A stretch of 64,000 nt of DNA from Tannockella sp964372125 (GTDB taxonomy: Bacteria; Bacillota_I; Bacilli_A; Erysipelotrichales; Coprobacillaceae): positions 1 to 64,000 of the forward strand of contig CAYJPL010000006.1 of assembly GCA_964372125.1 (NCBI GenBank). The letters are read 5' to 3'. The position numbers and the translations under genes are program-made. How positions within the stretch are numbered: position 1 is the stretch's first letter; each line of letters starts with the position of its first letter. Below the pieces are notes generated by a model. That model saw nothing but the letters and a program-made list of their open reading frames with translations. It was not told where the DNA came from and did not search any database. Positions 10,802-20,049 of this stretch are shown piece after piece.

Positions 10802-10829
10802 TTTACAAAGCAGATATTTATAGTAAAAT
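10802..10829 (+). promoter_or_regulatory. Probable promoter of mnmG-rsmG-noc
   Basis: TTTACA (10802-10807) and TAAAAT (10824-10829) are 16 bases apart, about 30 bases upstream of the mnmG start. This is a reasonable but not perfect sigma-A match. Confidence 0.5.
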
Positions 10830-10857
10830 ATATAGAGGATGAAAAGGAGGTACAAAT

Positions 10858-12729
10858 ATGTATGATATTATAGTAGTAGGTGGTGGACATGCAGGGATTG
10901 AAGCAGCACTTGCAAGCGCAAGAATGAATAAGAAAACTGCATTAATTACATCGAATATCGAAAATATTGGATCACTTCCATGCAACACTTCAATTGGCGG
11001 ACCAGCCAAAGGTATAATAGTTAGAGAAATTGATGCATTAGGTGGACAAATGTCAGTTACTGCTGATAAAACAGCACTTCAAATGAAGATGCTAAATACT
11101 GCAAAAGGTCCAGGAGTACAATCACTTCGAGCTCAAGCAGATAAAATGGTGTATCCAAGATATATGTTAGAAGTATTAAACAAACAAGAGCGATTAGATA
11201 TAATAGAAGGTATGGTTGAAGATTTATGTATTGTTGATGATACAGTAACAGGTGTTATTTTAGAGGATGGGACAGTCTATTCTAGTACGATTGTTATCTT
11301 AACAACCGGAACATACATGCAAGCAGAGATATTGATAGGTGCAACGAAAACGCCAAGTGGCCCAGATGATCAAAAAGAATCTAAGCACTTATCAAATAAA
11401 CTCGCAAGTTTAGGTATGAGGATACAAAGATTAAAGACCGGAACACCACCACGTATAGATATTGATTCTATTGACTATACAAAAACATCATTGCAACCAG
11501 GTAGTGATGATTATTTATCATTTAGTTATTCAACAACGGAATTTTTAGATATAAAAGATCAAACACCTTGTTATTTAACATATACAAATGAAACAACTCA
11601 TAAAATAATAAATGATAATTTACATCGCTCAGCAATGTATTCTGGATTAGTAAAAGGAGTGGGACCAAGATATTGTCCATCAATTGAAGATAAGATTGTA
11701 AAGTTTAGTGACAAACCACAACATCAAATATTCTTAGAACCAGAATCTAAAGAATTAAACACTGTATATGTACAAGGATTCTCTTCATCAATGCCATATG
11801 ATGTACAAGATGAAATGATTCGTACAATACCAGGATTAGAAAACTGTAAAATTATTAAGTATGCTTATGCAATCGAATATGACGCAATTGATCCTTTACA
11901 GTTAAAACCAACACTAGAAACAAAGTTGGTTGATAATTTATATACTGCTGGACAAATTAATGGTACTAGTGGATATGAAGAAGCAGCAGCACAAGGACTA
12001 ATGGCAGCAATTAATGCAGTATTGAAATTAAATGGAAAAGATCCATTAATACTACAAAGAGACGAAGCATATATTGGAGTAATGATTGATGATTTAGTTA
12101 CAAAAGGAACAGAAGAACCATATAGAATGCTTACAAGTAGAGCAGAATATCGATTACTTATTAGACATGATAATGCTGATGAAAGATTGATTAAATATGG
12201 ATATGATGCTGGTTTAGTACAAGAAAAGAATTATCAAAACTATAAAGATAAGATGAATACTATATTTGAAGAAATTGATAGATTACAAACGATTCGCTTT
12301 ACACCTAAACATGAAATAAATGAAACATTAGAAAAACATGGTTCTTCAAGACTTCAAGAAGGAATTAGTGCTAAGGAACTTATTCAACGACCAGAAATGT
12401 CGTATGATATTATTTTACCATTTATTGATGCACCTAAAACACTTACTCTAGAACAAAGAAAAAGAATAACAATCTTAATTAAGTATAAAGGTTATATTGA
12501 TAAAGCAAGAAGACAAGCTGATAAGCAAAAGAAAATGGAAGAAAAGAAAATTCCTAGTGATATAGATTATCAAGATATTTTTAATCTTGCATTAGAAGCA
12601 AAGCAAAAATTACAAGAAATTCGTCCTCTTACAATTGGACAAGCAAGTCGTATATCGGGGATAAATCCTGCAGATATTTCTGTATTACTAATATATCTAA
12701 GACAAAAGTATAATGAGGAAACACTATGA
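10858..12729 (+). CDS. mnmG: tRNA uridine 5-carboxymethylaminomethyl synthase subunit MnmG
   Basis: MnmG (GidA) is the FAD-dependent partner of MnmE in making the carboxymethylaminomethyl group at wobble uridine 34 of certain tRNAs. The protein has 623 residues, the usual family length. The N-terminus carries the dinucleotide-binding motif VVGGGHAGIEAA. The family signature GPRYCPSIEDKI is present, as is the C-terminal NGTSGYEEAAAQGL stretch. AAAAGGAGG precedes ATG 10858. It overlaps rsmG by four bases (ATGA), so the two are translationally coupled, with noc following. The usual upstream partner mnmE is not in the window; surface protein genes occupy that place instead. Confidence 0.97.
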   Translation: MYDIIVVGGGHAGIEAALASARMNKKTALITSNIENIGSLPCNTSIGGPAKGIIVREIDALGGQMSVTADKTALQMKMLNTAKGPGVQSLRAQADKMVYPRYMLEVLNKQERLDIIEGMVEDLCIVDDTVTGVILEDGTVYSSTIVILTTGTYMQAEILIGATKTPSGPDDQKESKHLSNKLASLGMRIQRLKTGTPPRIDIDSIDYTKTSLQPGSDDYLSFSYSTTEFLDIKDQTPCYLTYTNETTHKIINDNLHRSAMYSGLVKGVGPRYCPSIEDKIVKFSDKPQHQIFLEPESKELNTVYVQGFSSSMPYDVQDEMIRTIPGLENCKIIKYAYAIEYDAIDPLQLKPTLETKLVDNLYTAGQINGTSGYEEAAAQGLMAAINAVLKLNGKDPLILQRDEAYIGVMIDDLVTKGTEEPYRMLTSRAEYRLLIRHDNADERLIKYGYDAGLVQEKNYQNYKDKMNTIFEEIDRLQTIRFTPKHEINETLEKHGSSRLQEGISAKELIQRPEMSYDIILPFIDAPKTLTLEQRKRITILIKYKGYIDKARRQADKQKKMEEKKIPSDIDYQDIFNLALEAKQKLQEIRPLTIGQASRISGINPADISVLLIYLRQKYNEETL

Positions 12730-13430
12730 CAGTAGATAAATTTATAGAAGTTTTAAAAGATAAAGGCATTGTATTAAATGACAAACAAATAAAACAATTT
12801 AATACGTATTTTGAAACACTTGTAGAGTGGAATGAAAAAATGAATTTAACGGCTATTACAGATGCTGAAGGAGTATACTTAAAACATTTCTATGATTCAC
12901 TAACAATCGCCTTCTCTTTTCCTTTTAGTGATCAAACAATCGTAGATATTGGTGCTGGCGCAGGGTTTCCAAGTATACCATTAAAAATAGTCTTCCCTGA
13001 ATTGAAAGTAACAATCGTAGATTCACTAACAAAGAGAATAACGTTTTTACAACACTTATTTAAAACATTAGAACTAGAAAACTGCAATGCTATAAGTGCA
13101 AGAGCAGAAGAGTATGCAATAAAACATCGTGAAAGTTATGATATTGCTATGGCAAGAGCAGTAGCAAGACTAAATATTTTAGATGAATTATGTTTACCGC
13201 TAGTAAAACAAGATGGATATTTCTTATCTTTAAAAGGTAGACAAGCAAGTGAAGAAATCATCGAAGCAAAAAAAGGTATCGCTAAATTAGGTGGCGAAAT
13301 CAAAAGTGTTGATTCATTTACATTAGTAGACAATGAAGATCAACGTAGTAATATTATTATAAAAAAAATAAAAGCAACACCAAAACAATATCCTAGAATG
13401 TTTTCTAAAATTAAAAAACAACCGCTATAA
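12726..13430 (+). CDS. rsmG: 16S rRNA (guanine-N7)-methyltransferase RsmG
   Basis: RsmG (GidB) methylates N7 of guanine 527 (E. coli numbering) of 16S rRNA using S-adenosylmethionine. The 234-residue protein has the SAM-binding motif VDIGAGAGFPSIPL and the family segment NLTAI near residue 40. The start overlaps the mnmG stop as ATGA, and the next gene starts 8 bases after the stop. This neighbourhood is the standard near-origin one in Firmicutes. Confidence 0.96.
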   Translation: MTVDKFIEVLKDKGIVLNDKQIKQFNTYFETLVEWNEKMNLTAITDAEGVYLKHFYDSLTIAFSFPFSDQTIVDIGAGAGFPSIPLKIVFPELKVTIVDSLTKRITFLQHLFKTLELENCNAISARAEEYAIKHRESYDIAMARAVARLNILDELCLPLVKQDGYFLSLKGRQASEEIIEAKKGIAKLGGEIKSVDSFTLVDNEDQRSNIIIKKIKATPKQYPRMFSKIKKQPL

Positions 13431-13438
13431 GGAGTATT

Positions 13439-14209
13439 ATGAAAAGAGTACTAAAAGAAATAGATATAAAAAAAATAGTTGCCCATGAAGGGCAACCAAG
13501 AACAGTATTTGATAATGAAAAAATCATTGAACTTGCAAACTCTATAAAAGAAAATGGTTTGTTACAACCCATAACAGTATACAAGGACTTTAACAAATAT
13601 GTAATTATTGCTGGTGAAAGAAGATTTCGTGCATGTCATGAATTAGGATTAAAAACAGTACCTTGTATTGTTACTAAAAAGACAAACGAAGAAGTTGATG
13701 TACTAGCAATCATTGAAAATATTCAACGTGAAGACTTATCTGTAATCGAGGAAGCAAAGGCATTAAAAAAATTACTATTTACTTACGGGTATACTCAAAG
13801 TGAATTAGCATCAAGGTTAGGTAAAAGCCAATCTACTATCGCAAATAAAATGCGATTATTAAATCTTAATACCGATATCCAAGATGCCCTTGCAAATAAG
13901 TCAATTACTGAAAGACATGCTCGTGCAATGCTAAAGCTACAATCAGATAAACAAACAGAAGTACTAAAAACAATTATGGAAAAAGGTCTAAATGTTCAAC
14001 AAACAGAAGAGTATTTAAAACCCAAGGAAGCAAAAGAAAAGAAGAAAAAAGTAGTAATCAATAATAAAATGATTTCTAAGAATATGAAAATAGTTGTAAA
14101 TACTATTAACCAATCAATGTCATTAATTGAACAAACTGGTTATCACGTTGAAAAAGATATTAGTGAAAATGATGAAGAGCTAATAGTTACTATACGCATA
14201 AAGAAATAA
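13439..14209 (+). CDS. noc: ParB-family nucleoid occlusion protein Noc
   Basis: This 256-residue protein belongs to the ParB/Noc family of CTP-dependent DNA clamps. It has the N-terminal ParB domain (EGQPRTVFDNE, then GERRFRAC for CTP binding), ENIQRE, and a helix-turn-helix (TQSELASRLGKSQSTIANKMRLL). Position directly after mnmG-rsmG, and the presence of a separate ParB next to ParA at 18877, favour Noc, which blocks septum formation over the nucleoid. The membrane-binding N-terminal amphipathic helix of Bacillus Noc is not obvious here, so a second ParB with another role remains possible. RBS AAGGAG is at 13430-13435. Confidence 0.85.
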   Translation: MKRVLKEIDIKKIVAHEGQPRTVFDNEKIIELANSIKENGLLQPITVYKDFNKYVIIAGERRFRACHELGLKTVPCIVTKKTNEEVDVLAIIENIQREDLSVIEEAKALKKLLFTYGYTQSELASRLGKSQSTIANKMRLLNLNTDIQDALANKSITERHARAMLKLQSDKQTEVLKTIMEKGLNVQQTEEYLKPKEAKEKKKKVVINNKMISKNMKIVVNTINQSMSLIEQTGYHVEKDISENDEELIVTIRIKK

Positions 14210-14277
14210 TTGTACAAATTTATCACATAGTTATCACAAATAAAATTGTTATCATTGCTTAGAAAGAAGGTAGAAGA

Positions 14278-14697
14278 ATGAAGAAAATAGTTAAACAATC
14301 AAAAATGTCATTATTCTTATTCATTATGGCAATTTTATCTGGGATATATACTTTATATGTTGGATATGAAGCATTTAAAATGATTGCAGAAGCAATTGAG
14401 CTTGGAAGTGTTACATATGAAAATGATATGGGAATTATTGTAAATCACTTAATAACATCAATTCAAACATACTTATTTTATACAGTAGCATTTGTTGCAT
14501 TAGGATATATTGCATACAAGTTAAACGATAAAACTGAGGAAGTTGTACAAGAAGAAGCAGATCAATTTGTGGAAACTATGAATGATGGAGAAACTATTGA
14601 TACTAAAAATGTTGAAGTACTTGGAGTTGATGACTTCATTGAAGCATTTGGCCAAGAAGAAAATACAAAAGAAGTACAAGAAGAAAAAGAAAACTAG
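14278..14697 (+). CDS. Small two-helix membrane protein with acidic tail
   Basis: I do not recognise the family. The 139-residue protein has two predicted membrane helices (about 10-32 and about 63-83) joined by a 30-residue loop. A strongly acidic, Glu-rich cytoplasmic tail follows (EEVVQEEADQFVE ... KEVQEEKEN). AAGAAGG precedes ATG 14278. It follows noc by 68 bases in the same direction and ends in a terminator that overlaps its stop codon. No catalytic motif is visible. Confidence 0.75.
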   Translation: MKKIVKQSKMSLFLFIMAILSGIYTLYVGYEAFKMIAEAIELGSVTYENDMGIIVNHLITSIQTYLFYTVAFVALGYIAYKLNDKTEEVVQEEADQFVETMNDGETIDTKNVEVLGVDDFIEAFGQEENTKEVQEEKEN

Positions 14698-14714
14698 TTC
14701 AAACGAACTAGTTT
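14691..14714. terminator. Bidirectional terminator between membrane protein gene and dut
   Basis: AAACTAGTTC (14691-14700) pairs with GAACTAGTTT (14705-14714) around AAAC. T-rich tails lie on both sides, so it can stop transcription from both convergent genes. It overlaps the stop codon of the plus-strand gene. Confidence 0.88.
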
Positions 14715-14715
14715 T

Positions 14716-15228
14716 TTATTTTGTAGTACTTCCAAATCCACCATTACGAATATCTGTAACATCATCATCTTCAACAATTCCAAAAGCAGTAAAGATACCT
14801 TGTGAAAATCCTTCACCAGCAGTTAAAGATACCGTTTTATTCTCGTTTGAATCATTAGTAACTTTGATAAATATATGACCCTCATTATCACTATTAAAAT
14901 AATCACTATCAATAATACCTACCGTATTATTTAATTGTAGACGAAACTTAAATCCAAGACCACTTCTTGGGTAAATCGATAATACCCAACCATGGTTGAT
15001 TTGACAACGGATACCAGTTGGTATTTTTATTGTTTCATGTGGTGCTAAAGAAAAATCAATAGGCGTGTAAAAGTCATAACCTGCAGATCCTACAGTAGCA
15101 CGCTTTGGTATATTGATTGAATTATAAATATCATTTACTTCCTTCGATGAATAATTATCAAATGTATCTAAAAAATCTTTAGTAAATTGTTCAATTGATA
15201 CTTTATGAAATTTTGCGATTTTGTTCAT
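14716..15228 (-). CDS. dut: dUTP diphosphatase (trimeric dUTPase)
   Basis: The enzyme hydrolyses dUTP to dUMP and pyrophosphate, keeping uracil out of DNA and feeding dTMP synthesis. Its 170 residues include all five motifs of the trimeric family: GSAGYDFYTP, PRSGLGFKF, the substrate-binding NNTVGIIDSDY, EGFSQGIF and the C-terminal RNGGFGSTTK. A start-proximal AAAGGAG lies upstream on the minus strand. It lies downstream of nrdD-nrdG in the same direction, a sensible nucleotide-metabolism grouping, though a terminator separates it from nrdG. The N-terminal about 45 residues extend beyond the minimal family core. Confidence 0.95.
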   Translation of the reverse strand: MNKIAKFHKVSIEQFTKDFLDTFDNYSSKEVNDIYNSINIPKRATVGSAGYDFYTPIDFSLAPHETIKIPTGIRCQINHGWVLSIYPRSGLGFKFRLQLNNTVGIIDSDYFNSDNEGHIFIKVTNDSNENKTVSLTAGEGFSQGIFTAFGIVEDDDVTDIRNGGFGSTTK

Positions 15229-15264
15229 AGTATGCTCCTTTATTATATATAAGGTATTATAACC

Positions 15265-15289
15265 TAAAAAGAAAAGACCATAAAGGTCT
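15265..15289 (-). terminator. Terminator after nrdG
   Basis: On the minus strand AGACC pairs with GGTCT around a TTTAT loop, followed by TTTCTTTTT. It overlaps the nrdG stop codon and separates nrdDG from dut. Confidence 0.75.
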
Positions 15290-15776
15290 AATCAAATAAA
15301 ATTATTGTATTTTTATTAATAGAAGACTTTACATCAATAACACGTTGGTTTTTAGAACCTTTCCAATGCAACTGTGCATCAAATTGACGAATATCAAACT
15401 TACCATCAATAATAACATCGATTTCCTTAATAAAAGGAATATCTTTTATATCTTCAAATAAGAATCCTGTGTAAAGCCAAATGGTTTTAGAAGGGAATAA
15501 TTTTTTAAACTCATATACTAAATCACTTATTTCTGCAACCAGAAATGGGTGAAGTGGATCACCACCACTTAATGTAAGACCATCAATATAATCATGATTA
15601 ATAGCATTGAATAGTTCTTTTTTTGCATCTTCATCAAATGGTATACCACTATTTATATCCCATGTCTCAGGGTTTTGACAATCAATACAGTGATGAGTAC
15701 AACCAGATACCCATAGAACTGCACGAAGGCCAAAACCATTTAACATATCATCTCTAGTAATATTATGATAATTCAT
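15288..15776 (-). CDS. nrdG: Anaerobic ribonucleotide reductase activating protein NrdG
   Basis: NrdG is the radical-SAM activase that generates the glycyl radical on NrdD. The 162-residue protein carries the radical-SAM cysteine motif as CTHHCIDC near residue 26, and the LSGGDP motif. Its start codon overlaps the nrdD stop by one base (TAATG), so the two are translationally coupled, matching the 1:1 functional pairing. Confidence 0.96.
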   Translation of the reverse strand: MNYHNITRDDMLNGFGLRAVLWVSGCTHHCIDCQNPETWDINSGIPFDEDAKKELFNAINHDYIDGLTLSGGDPLHPFLVAEISDLVYEFKKLFPSKTIWLYTGFLFEDIKDIPFIKEIDVIIDGKFDIRQFDAQLHWKGSKNQRVIDVKSSINKNTIILFD

Positions 15777-17893
15777 TACATTGAAATCCTATCTTTTATT
15801 TCTGCCATTTTTGCTTCATTTAAACGAGTATCCCCTTTTACTCTAGAGTATGAAAGATAACCATTCATACGATCAATCTTAGTTAAATTTTCACTTCCAC
15901 ATACAGGACATACATCCATAGTAAGCTCCTCATGTCCACAATCATCACAATATGATAATGATAAGTTTACACCTTCATAGAAACCAATTTTCATTGCACG
16001 GCGTAATAATGTTTTAAATGCACCAATATTGTAGTCGATTGGATATTTTACGTATTGAATTTTCCCACCATTACTTAAATCCCAAAAACGACGTTCTAAA
16101 TCTTGTTTTTCAATAGGAGTAATATTTTCTGATACATGACAGTGGAAACTGTTAGAAACATATTCTTTATCGCTAACATTTTCTACTACTCCAAATTTCT
16201 TTCTAAATTGTTGAATTTGTAAACCACATAAACTTTCAGCAGGAGTACCATATATTGCATATAGTTTACCATCTTCTTTTTTGAACTCGTCAATTTTTTT
16301 GTTGATGTATTCTAATGTTTCAATCGCAAAACTTCCATCTTCAACAATAGATTTTTTGTGATGTAAATGTTCTAACTCATTTAAAGCAGTTATTCCAAAT
16401 GAAGCAGTTGCAGAAACTAGCAATGGTTTAATCTTATCAGTGATTTTTAAGTTACCACCGTAGAAACCACCCTCACAATACGCAAGTGGATTAACCGATG
16501 CTTTCATTTCACCTAGATAATCATATGTACGTAAGTGTAATTTACGAATTAATTCTAGATAATAATCTAATACTTCATGGAAAGGTGTGCTTTCTTGTTT
16601 TGCTTTTGCGTAAATCATTGGTAAATGTAATGATATTGCACCAATATTAAATCTACCAACAAAAACAGGCTTATCTTGATCATTAGCAGGATAGATTCCA
16701 CCTTCTTCATAATATGGCGATAAGAATGCACGACATCCCATTGGAGAAATTGGTGTACCATATTTCTTGTAGATAGATGGTACATAACCTTCACCAGTTA
16801 AGCTTAACCAATCAGGATACATTGTCTTACTTGAACAAAGCACACCTGCTTCGAATACTTCTTCTAATTGTTTTCCTTCGCCATGTAATTCTTCATCATA
16901 TAAGAATACTATTTTAGGGAATAATACAGGTTTTTTACATCCTTTTTTACCTTGTCCAATACGACGTACATTTAACATTTCAATAGAAGCCATTTTCGAC
17001 CACTGACTAGTACCAGTACCAATTGAAACAGTAATGAATGGGTAATCACCACGACTTGATGCTACTGTATTAAATTTATATTCCCAACCTTGGAAACCTT
17101 GTTGGAAATTTGTACGAATATCATCAATTGCAACTTTTTTTGCATGTTCACTATCAAGACCTAAATCGATATATTTTTTATAGAAAATATCATATGACAT
17201 TTGTGCATATTTATCTAATAATAAATCTACACTAGGAACTGTATATCCACCATATTGTTGACTAGCAGCAGATAAGACAATATCACCAATAACATCAAAT
17301 GCAACATCTAATGTTTTTGGTTCATTATACCATAAGTTCCCCATTTCAAAGCCACCAGATAAAACACTTTGAACATCGAATAAACAACAGTTCATAGTAT
17401 CACGTCTTGCAGACATATCATGGATATAAATATATCCATCACGAGCAGCTTGCAATTCATCGGTAGTTAAAAAGAATTTTTGATATAATTCCTTATTTAA
17501 TTGATTAAATATTAAACTTCTTTTTGTAGAAACTAGTGCACTATCAGTATTACTATTTTCCTTATCCCCAATATACATGATAGATTGTGATTTTTTATAT
17601 ACTTCATCTAACATAGAGACGAAGTCTTGTTTGTAATTACGGTAGTCACGGTAACTTTTTGCAACCTTAGGGTTAACATTTTCCAAAGCTTCTTCCACAA
17701 TATTATGCATTTGTGAAATGGTAATTCCTTCTTTATTTAATGAGTTTGCTTTTTCTTTAACAAACGCACATATTTTATCAACTTCACCATCTTGAAATTC
17801 ATATAAACAACGTGTTGCAGATTTGTTGATTGCAACGATTACTTTATCAATTACAAATGGTTCTTTTGTATTATCTTTTTTTATGATAAACAT
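15776..17893 (-). CDS. nrdD: Anaerobic ribonucleoside-triphosphate reductase NrdD
   Basis: This is the class III, oxygen-sensitive ribonucleotide reductase that makes dNTPs under anaerobiosis. The start at 17893 is preferred over an upstream TTG at 17908, because GGAGG lies inside that extension, 8 bases before the ATG; this gives 705 residues. An ATP-cone regulatory domain is at the N-terminus (KEPFVIDKVIVAINKSA). Near the end are the zinc cysteines (CDDCGHEE...CPVCG) and the glycyl-radical region with NGYLS and GDTRLNEAKMAEIKDR. No aerobic class I or II enzyme is seen in the window. The gene runs opposite to parA, between noc and parAB. Confidence 0.96.
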   Translation of the reverse strand: MFIIKKDNTKEPFVIDKVIVAINKSATRCLYEFQDGEVDKICAFVKEKANSLNKEGITISQMHNIVEEALENVNPKVAKSYRDYRNYKQDFVSMLDEVYKKSQSIMYIGDKENSNTDSALVSTKRSLIFNQLNKELYQKFFLTTDELQAARDGYIYIHDMSARRDTMNCCLFDVQSVLSGGFEMGNLWYNEPKTLDVAFDVIGDIVLSAASQQYGGYTVPSVDLLLDKYAQMSYDIFYKKYIDLGLDSEHAKKVAIDDIRTNFQQGFQGWEYKFNTVASSRGDYPFITVSIGTGTSQWSKMASIEMLNVRRIGQGKKGCKKPVLFPKIVFLYDEELHGEGKQLEEVFEAGVLCSSKTMYPDWLSLTGEGYVPSIYKKYGTPISPMGCRAFLSPYYEEGGIYPANDQDKPVFVGRFNIGAISLHLPMIYAKAKQESTPFHEVLDYYLELIRKLHLRTYDYLGEMKASVNPLAYCEGGFYGGNLKITDKIKPLLVSATASFGITALNELEHLHHKKSIVEDGSFAIETLEYINKKIDEFKKEDGKLYAIYGTPAESLCGLQIQQFRKKFGVVENVSDKEYVSNSFHCHVSENITPIEKQDLERRFWDLSNGGKIQYVKYPIDYNIGAFKTLLRRAMKIGFYEGVNLSLSYCDDCGHEELTMDVCPVCGSENLTKIDRMNGYLSYSRVKGDTRLNEAKMAEIKDRISM

Positions 17894-17919
17894 ACTATAT
17901 TCCTCCAATTCTATACTCT

Positions 17920-17948
17920 AGTATATCTATTCTACAAATAAAAATAAA
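17920..17948 (-). promoter_or_regulatory. Possible nrdD promoter
   Basis: On the minus strand TTTATT and TATACT are 17 bases apart, about 25 bases upstream of the start. The -35 match is weak. I saw no NrdR-type box pair. Confidence 0.35.
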
Positions 17949-18016
17949 GAGAAAAACACCATAAGTTATATAAATTTTTTTATTGTTTGATAACTATATA
18001 TATAATCATGAAAATA

Positions 18017-18025
18017 TGCTATACT
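18017..18025 (+). promoter_or_regulatory. Extended -10 element upstream of parA
   Basis: TGCTATACT fits an extended -10 promoter; no good -35 lies at the right distance. A small stem-loop (TTGCATC / GGTGCAA, 18036-18055) follows in the leader of parA. Confidence 0.45.
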
Positions 18026-18116
18026 AGGTATGCTATTGCATCAGAAATGGTGCAAATAAATACTAAATTAATATGATATAACCAATATAAAGAATAGAAT
18101 TTCGGGAGGAAAATAA

Positions 18117-18887
18117 ATGACGAAGATCATTGCCATAACTAACCAAAAAGGTGGGGTTGGAAAAACAACAACAAGTGTAAACTTAGCTGCAGCACTAGCA
18201 AGAAAAAAACTGCAAGTATTACTTGTGGATATGGATCCTCAGGCTAATGCAACCCAAGGAATTGGTGTTAACCGTGATCAATTAGAATACTCTACATATG
18301 ATGTATTAGTTGATGATGCAACACTTAATCAAGTAATAACAAAATCGTATACTCCAAACTTAGATGTAGCACCTGCAAGTATTGACTTAGCTGGGGTGGA
18401 TTTAGAACTTTCAGCAATTAAAAAAGGCAGAGAACAAAGGTTAAAAAATGCTTTAGAAACAGTAAAAGAAAAATATGACTATATAATTATTGACTGTCCA
18501 CCTGCATTAGGTTTATTAAACACAAATGCCCTAACTGCATGTGATTCAGTATTAATACCGGTACAATGTGAATATTACGCATTAGAAGGTCTTACACAAT
18601 TACTTAATACAATATTACTTACGCAAGGAGTATTTAACCCTGATCTTTCAATTGAAGGAGTATTGTTAACAATGCTTGATCAACGAACAAATCTTGGAGT
18701 AGAAGTATCACAAGAAGTAAGAAAGTATTTTAAAGAAAAAGTATACAAAACAGTAATACCTAGAAATATTAAATTATCTGAAGCCCCATCTGCTGGACTA
18801 GCGATATTCGATTATGATAGTTCATCAGAAGGTGCAAAATCATACAAAAATCTAGCAAAGGAAGTAATTAAACGTAATGGTAAATAA
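18117..18887 (+). CDS. parA: Chromosome partitioning ATPase ParA (Soj)
   Basis: ParA is the Walker-type ATPase that works with ParB to position and segregate the origin region and that influences DnaA in Bacillus. The 256-residue protein starts with the deviant Walker A motif KGGVGKTTT, followed by VDMDPQANAT and the Walker B-like DYIIIDCPPALG. GGGAGG lies upstream of ATG 18117. parB overlaps its 3' end by 11 bases. Confidence 0.97.
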   Translation: MTKIIAITNQKGGVGKTTTSVNLAAALARKKLQVLLVDMDPQANATQGIGVNRDQLEYSTYDVLVDDATLNQVITKSYTPNLDVAPASIDLAGVDLELSAIKKGREQRLKNALETVKEKYDYIIIDCPPALGLLNTNALTACDSVLIPVQCEYYALEGLTQLLNTILLTQGVFNPDLSIEGVLLTMLDQRTNLGVEVSQEVRKYFKEKVYKTVIPRNIKLSEAPSAGLAIFDYDSSSEGAKSYKNLAKEVIKRNGK

Positions 18888-19749
18888 AAATAAGAAACTA
18901 TCAAAAGGTTTAGATGCAATATTTGGTGGTGATATATCAAGTGTATTAGAAGAAATAGAAAATAACACACCATCATCAAAGCATGTAGAAATAGAATTAG
19001 AAAACGTAAGAGCAAATCCTTATCAACCAAGAAAAGTGTTTGATGTAGATGCACTGCAAGAACTTGCGGATTCAATTAAAGAACATGGAATATTCCAGCC
19101 AGTTATATTAAAGAAATCAGTACATGGTTACGAAATTGTTGCTGGTGAAAGAAGATGTCGTGCAGCAAAAATTGCTGGGTTAGAAAAAGTACCGGCAATC
19201 GTTGTAGAATTTAGTGATCAACAAATGATGGAAATTGCCCTTCTTGAAAATATTCAAAGAGAAAACTTGAATGCAATTGAAGAAGCACAAGCATACCAAC
19301 AATTAATGGAAAAACTAGAACTAACACAAGACGCACTTGCAAAACGTGTTGGTAAATCAAGAACGTATGTAACAAACACATTACGTCTACTTGCTTTACC
19401 TAAAACAATCCAAACATATGTATTAGAAGCAAAATTATCAATGGGACATGTTCGTCCATTAATAACATTAGAATCTAAAAAAGCATTAGAAATTGCCAAA
19501 CGTGCAATCGCACAAAAACTTTCAGTTCGTGATGTAGAAAACATTGTAAAAGGTGTAGAGTTAAGTGCAAGTAAGAAAAACAAACCTAAGGTTGAAAAAC
19601 CACAAGAATATACATATGTAGAATCTATTTTACGTAAGAAATATAGAACAAAAATTGTTGTTGATGAAAAAACAGTAACTTTTAAATATACAAATAAAAA
19701 TGATTTAAATCGATTACTAGAATTAATGGGTGTTATCGAAGAAAACTAG
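18877..19749 (+). CDS. parB: Chromosome partitioning protein ParB (Spo0J)
   Basis: ParB is the CTP-dependent DNA clamp that loads at parS and recruits ParA and SMC. The 290-residue protein begins with the usual LSKGLDAIFGG leader. It has NPYQPRKVFD, the CTP-binding GERRCRAA, ENIQREN, the helix-turn-helix TQDALAKRVGKSRTYVTNTLRLL, and a C-terminal dimerisation region. ATG 18877 lies inside the parA end, giving coupled translation. No 16-bp parS palindrome was found in the window by eye. Confidence 0.97.
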   Translation: MVNKNKKLSKGLDAIFGGDISSVLEEIENNTPSSKHVEIELENVRANPYQPRKVFDVDALQELADSIKEHGIFQPVILKKSVHGYEIVAGERRCRAAKIAGLEKVPAIVVEFSDQQMMEIALLENIQRENLNAIEEAQAYQQLMEKLELTQDALAKRVGKSRTYVTNTLRLLALPKTIQTYVLEAKLSMGHVRPLITLESKKALEIAKRAIAQKLSVRDVENIVKGVELSASKKNKPKVEKPQEYTYVESILRKKYRTKIVVDEKTVTFKYTNKNDLNRLLELMGVIEEN

Positions 19750-19767
19750 TATTTACTAGTTTTTTTG
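19742..19767 (+). terminator. Terminator after parB
   Basis: AAAACTAGT pairs with ACTAGTTTT around ATTT, followed by a T-run. It overlaps the parB stop codon. Confidence 0.8.
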
Positions 19768-19807
19768 CTAGTTTTTGATAAAATAAAAGATATAAGAGGT
19801 ACCGACT

Positions 19808-20032
19808 TTGAAATTTAATTCAAAAAGAGATGTAATGGTACTTTTAACAGTTACTTGTATTGTAATGCAACCATGGTTAAAAGTAATATTTAGATTTGAA
19901 AAACTACAACTAAATATATTTTGGTGTATGATAGCTGTGATATGTTTTTGTATTTATATATGGTATATATTGTCATATGTAAAGTATAGAAAAGAAAAAT
20001 CAGGAGTTATACAAAGAAAGGAATGTAGCTAA
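19808..20032 (+). CDS. Small membrane protein, TTG start
   Basis: I do not recognise this 74-residue protein. It has two hydrophobic segments (about residues 9-26 and 35-58) and a basic C-terminus (KYRKEKSG). A TTG start at 19808 is supported by AAGAGGT 7 bases upstream; the first ATG in frame would remove part of the first helix. It lies 17 bases before the CNNM-type gene and may share its transcript. Confidence 0.55.
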   Translation: MKFNSKRDVMVLLTVTCIVMQPWLKVIFRFEKLQLNIFWCMIAVICFCIYIWYILSYVKYRKEKSGVIQRKECS

Positions 20033-20049
20033 ACACTACTAGGTGATGT

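Noticed and set aside
13479..13499. GTTGCCC / GGGCAAC hairpin early in noc
   Set aside because: It lies within codons of a conserved segment (AHEGQP), has no T-run, and is probably a chance product of coding sequence.
14218..14250. Three TTATCA-type repeats resembling DnaA boxes
   Set aside because: TTATCACA lacks one base of the TTATCCACA consensus. There is no AT-rich unwinding element or dnaA/dnaN nearby, so I do not claim an origin.
14582..14878. Lys-rich open frame overlapping the small membrane protein and dut
   Set aside because: It runs in another frame across a terminator and opposite to dut, and lacks a ribosome-binding site.
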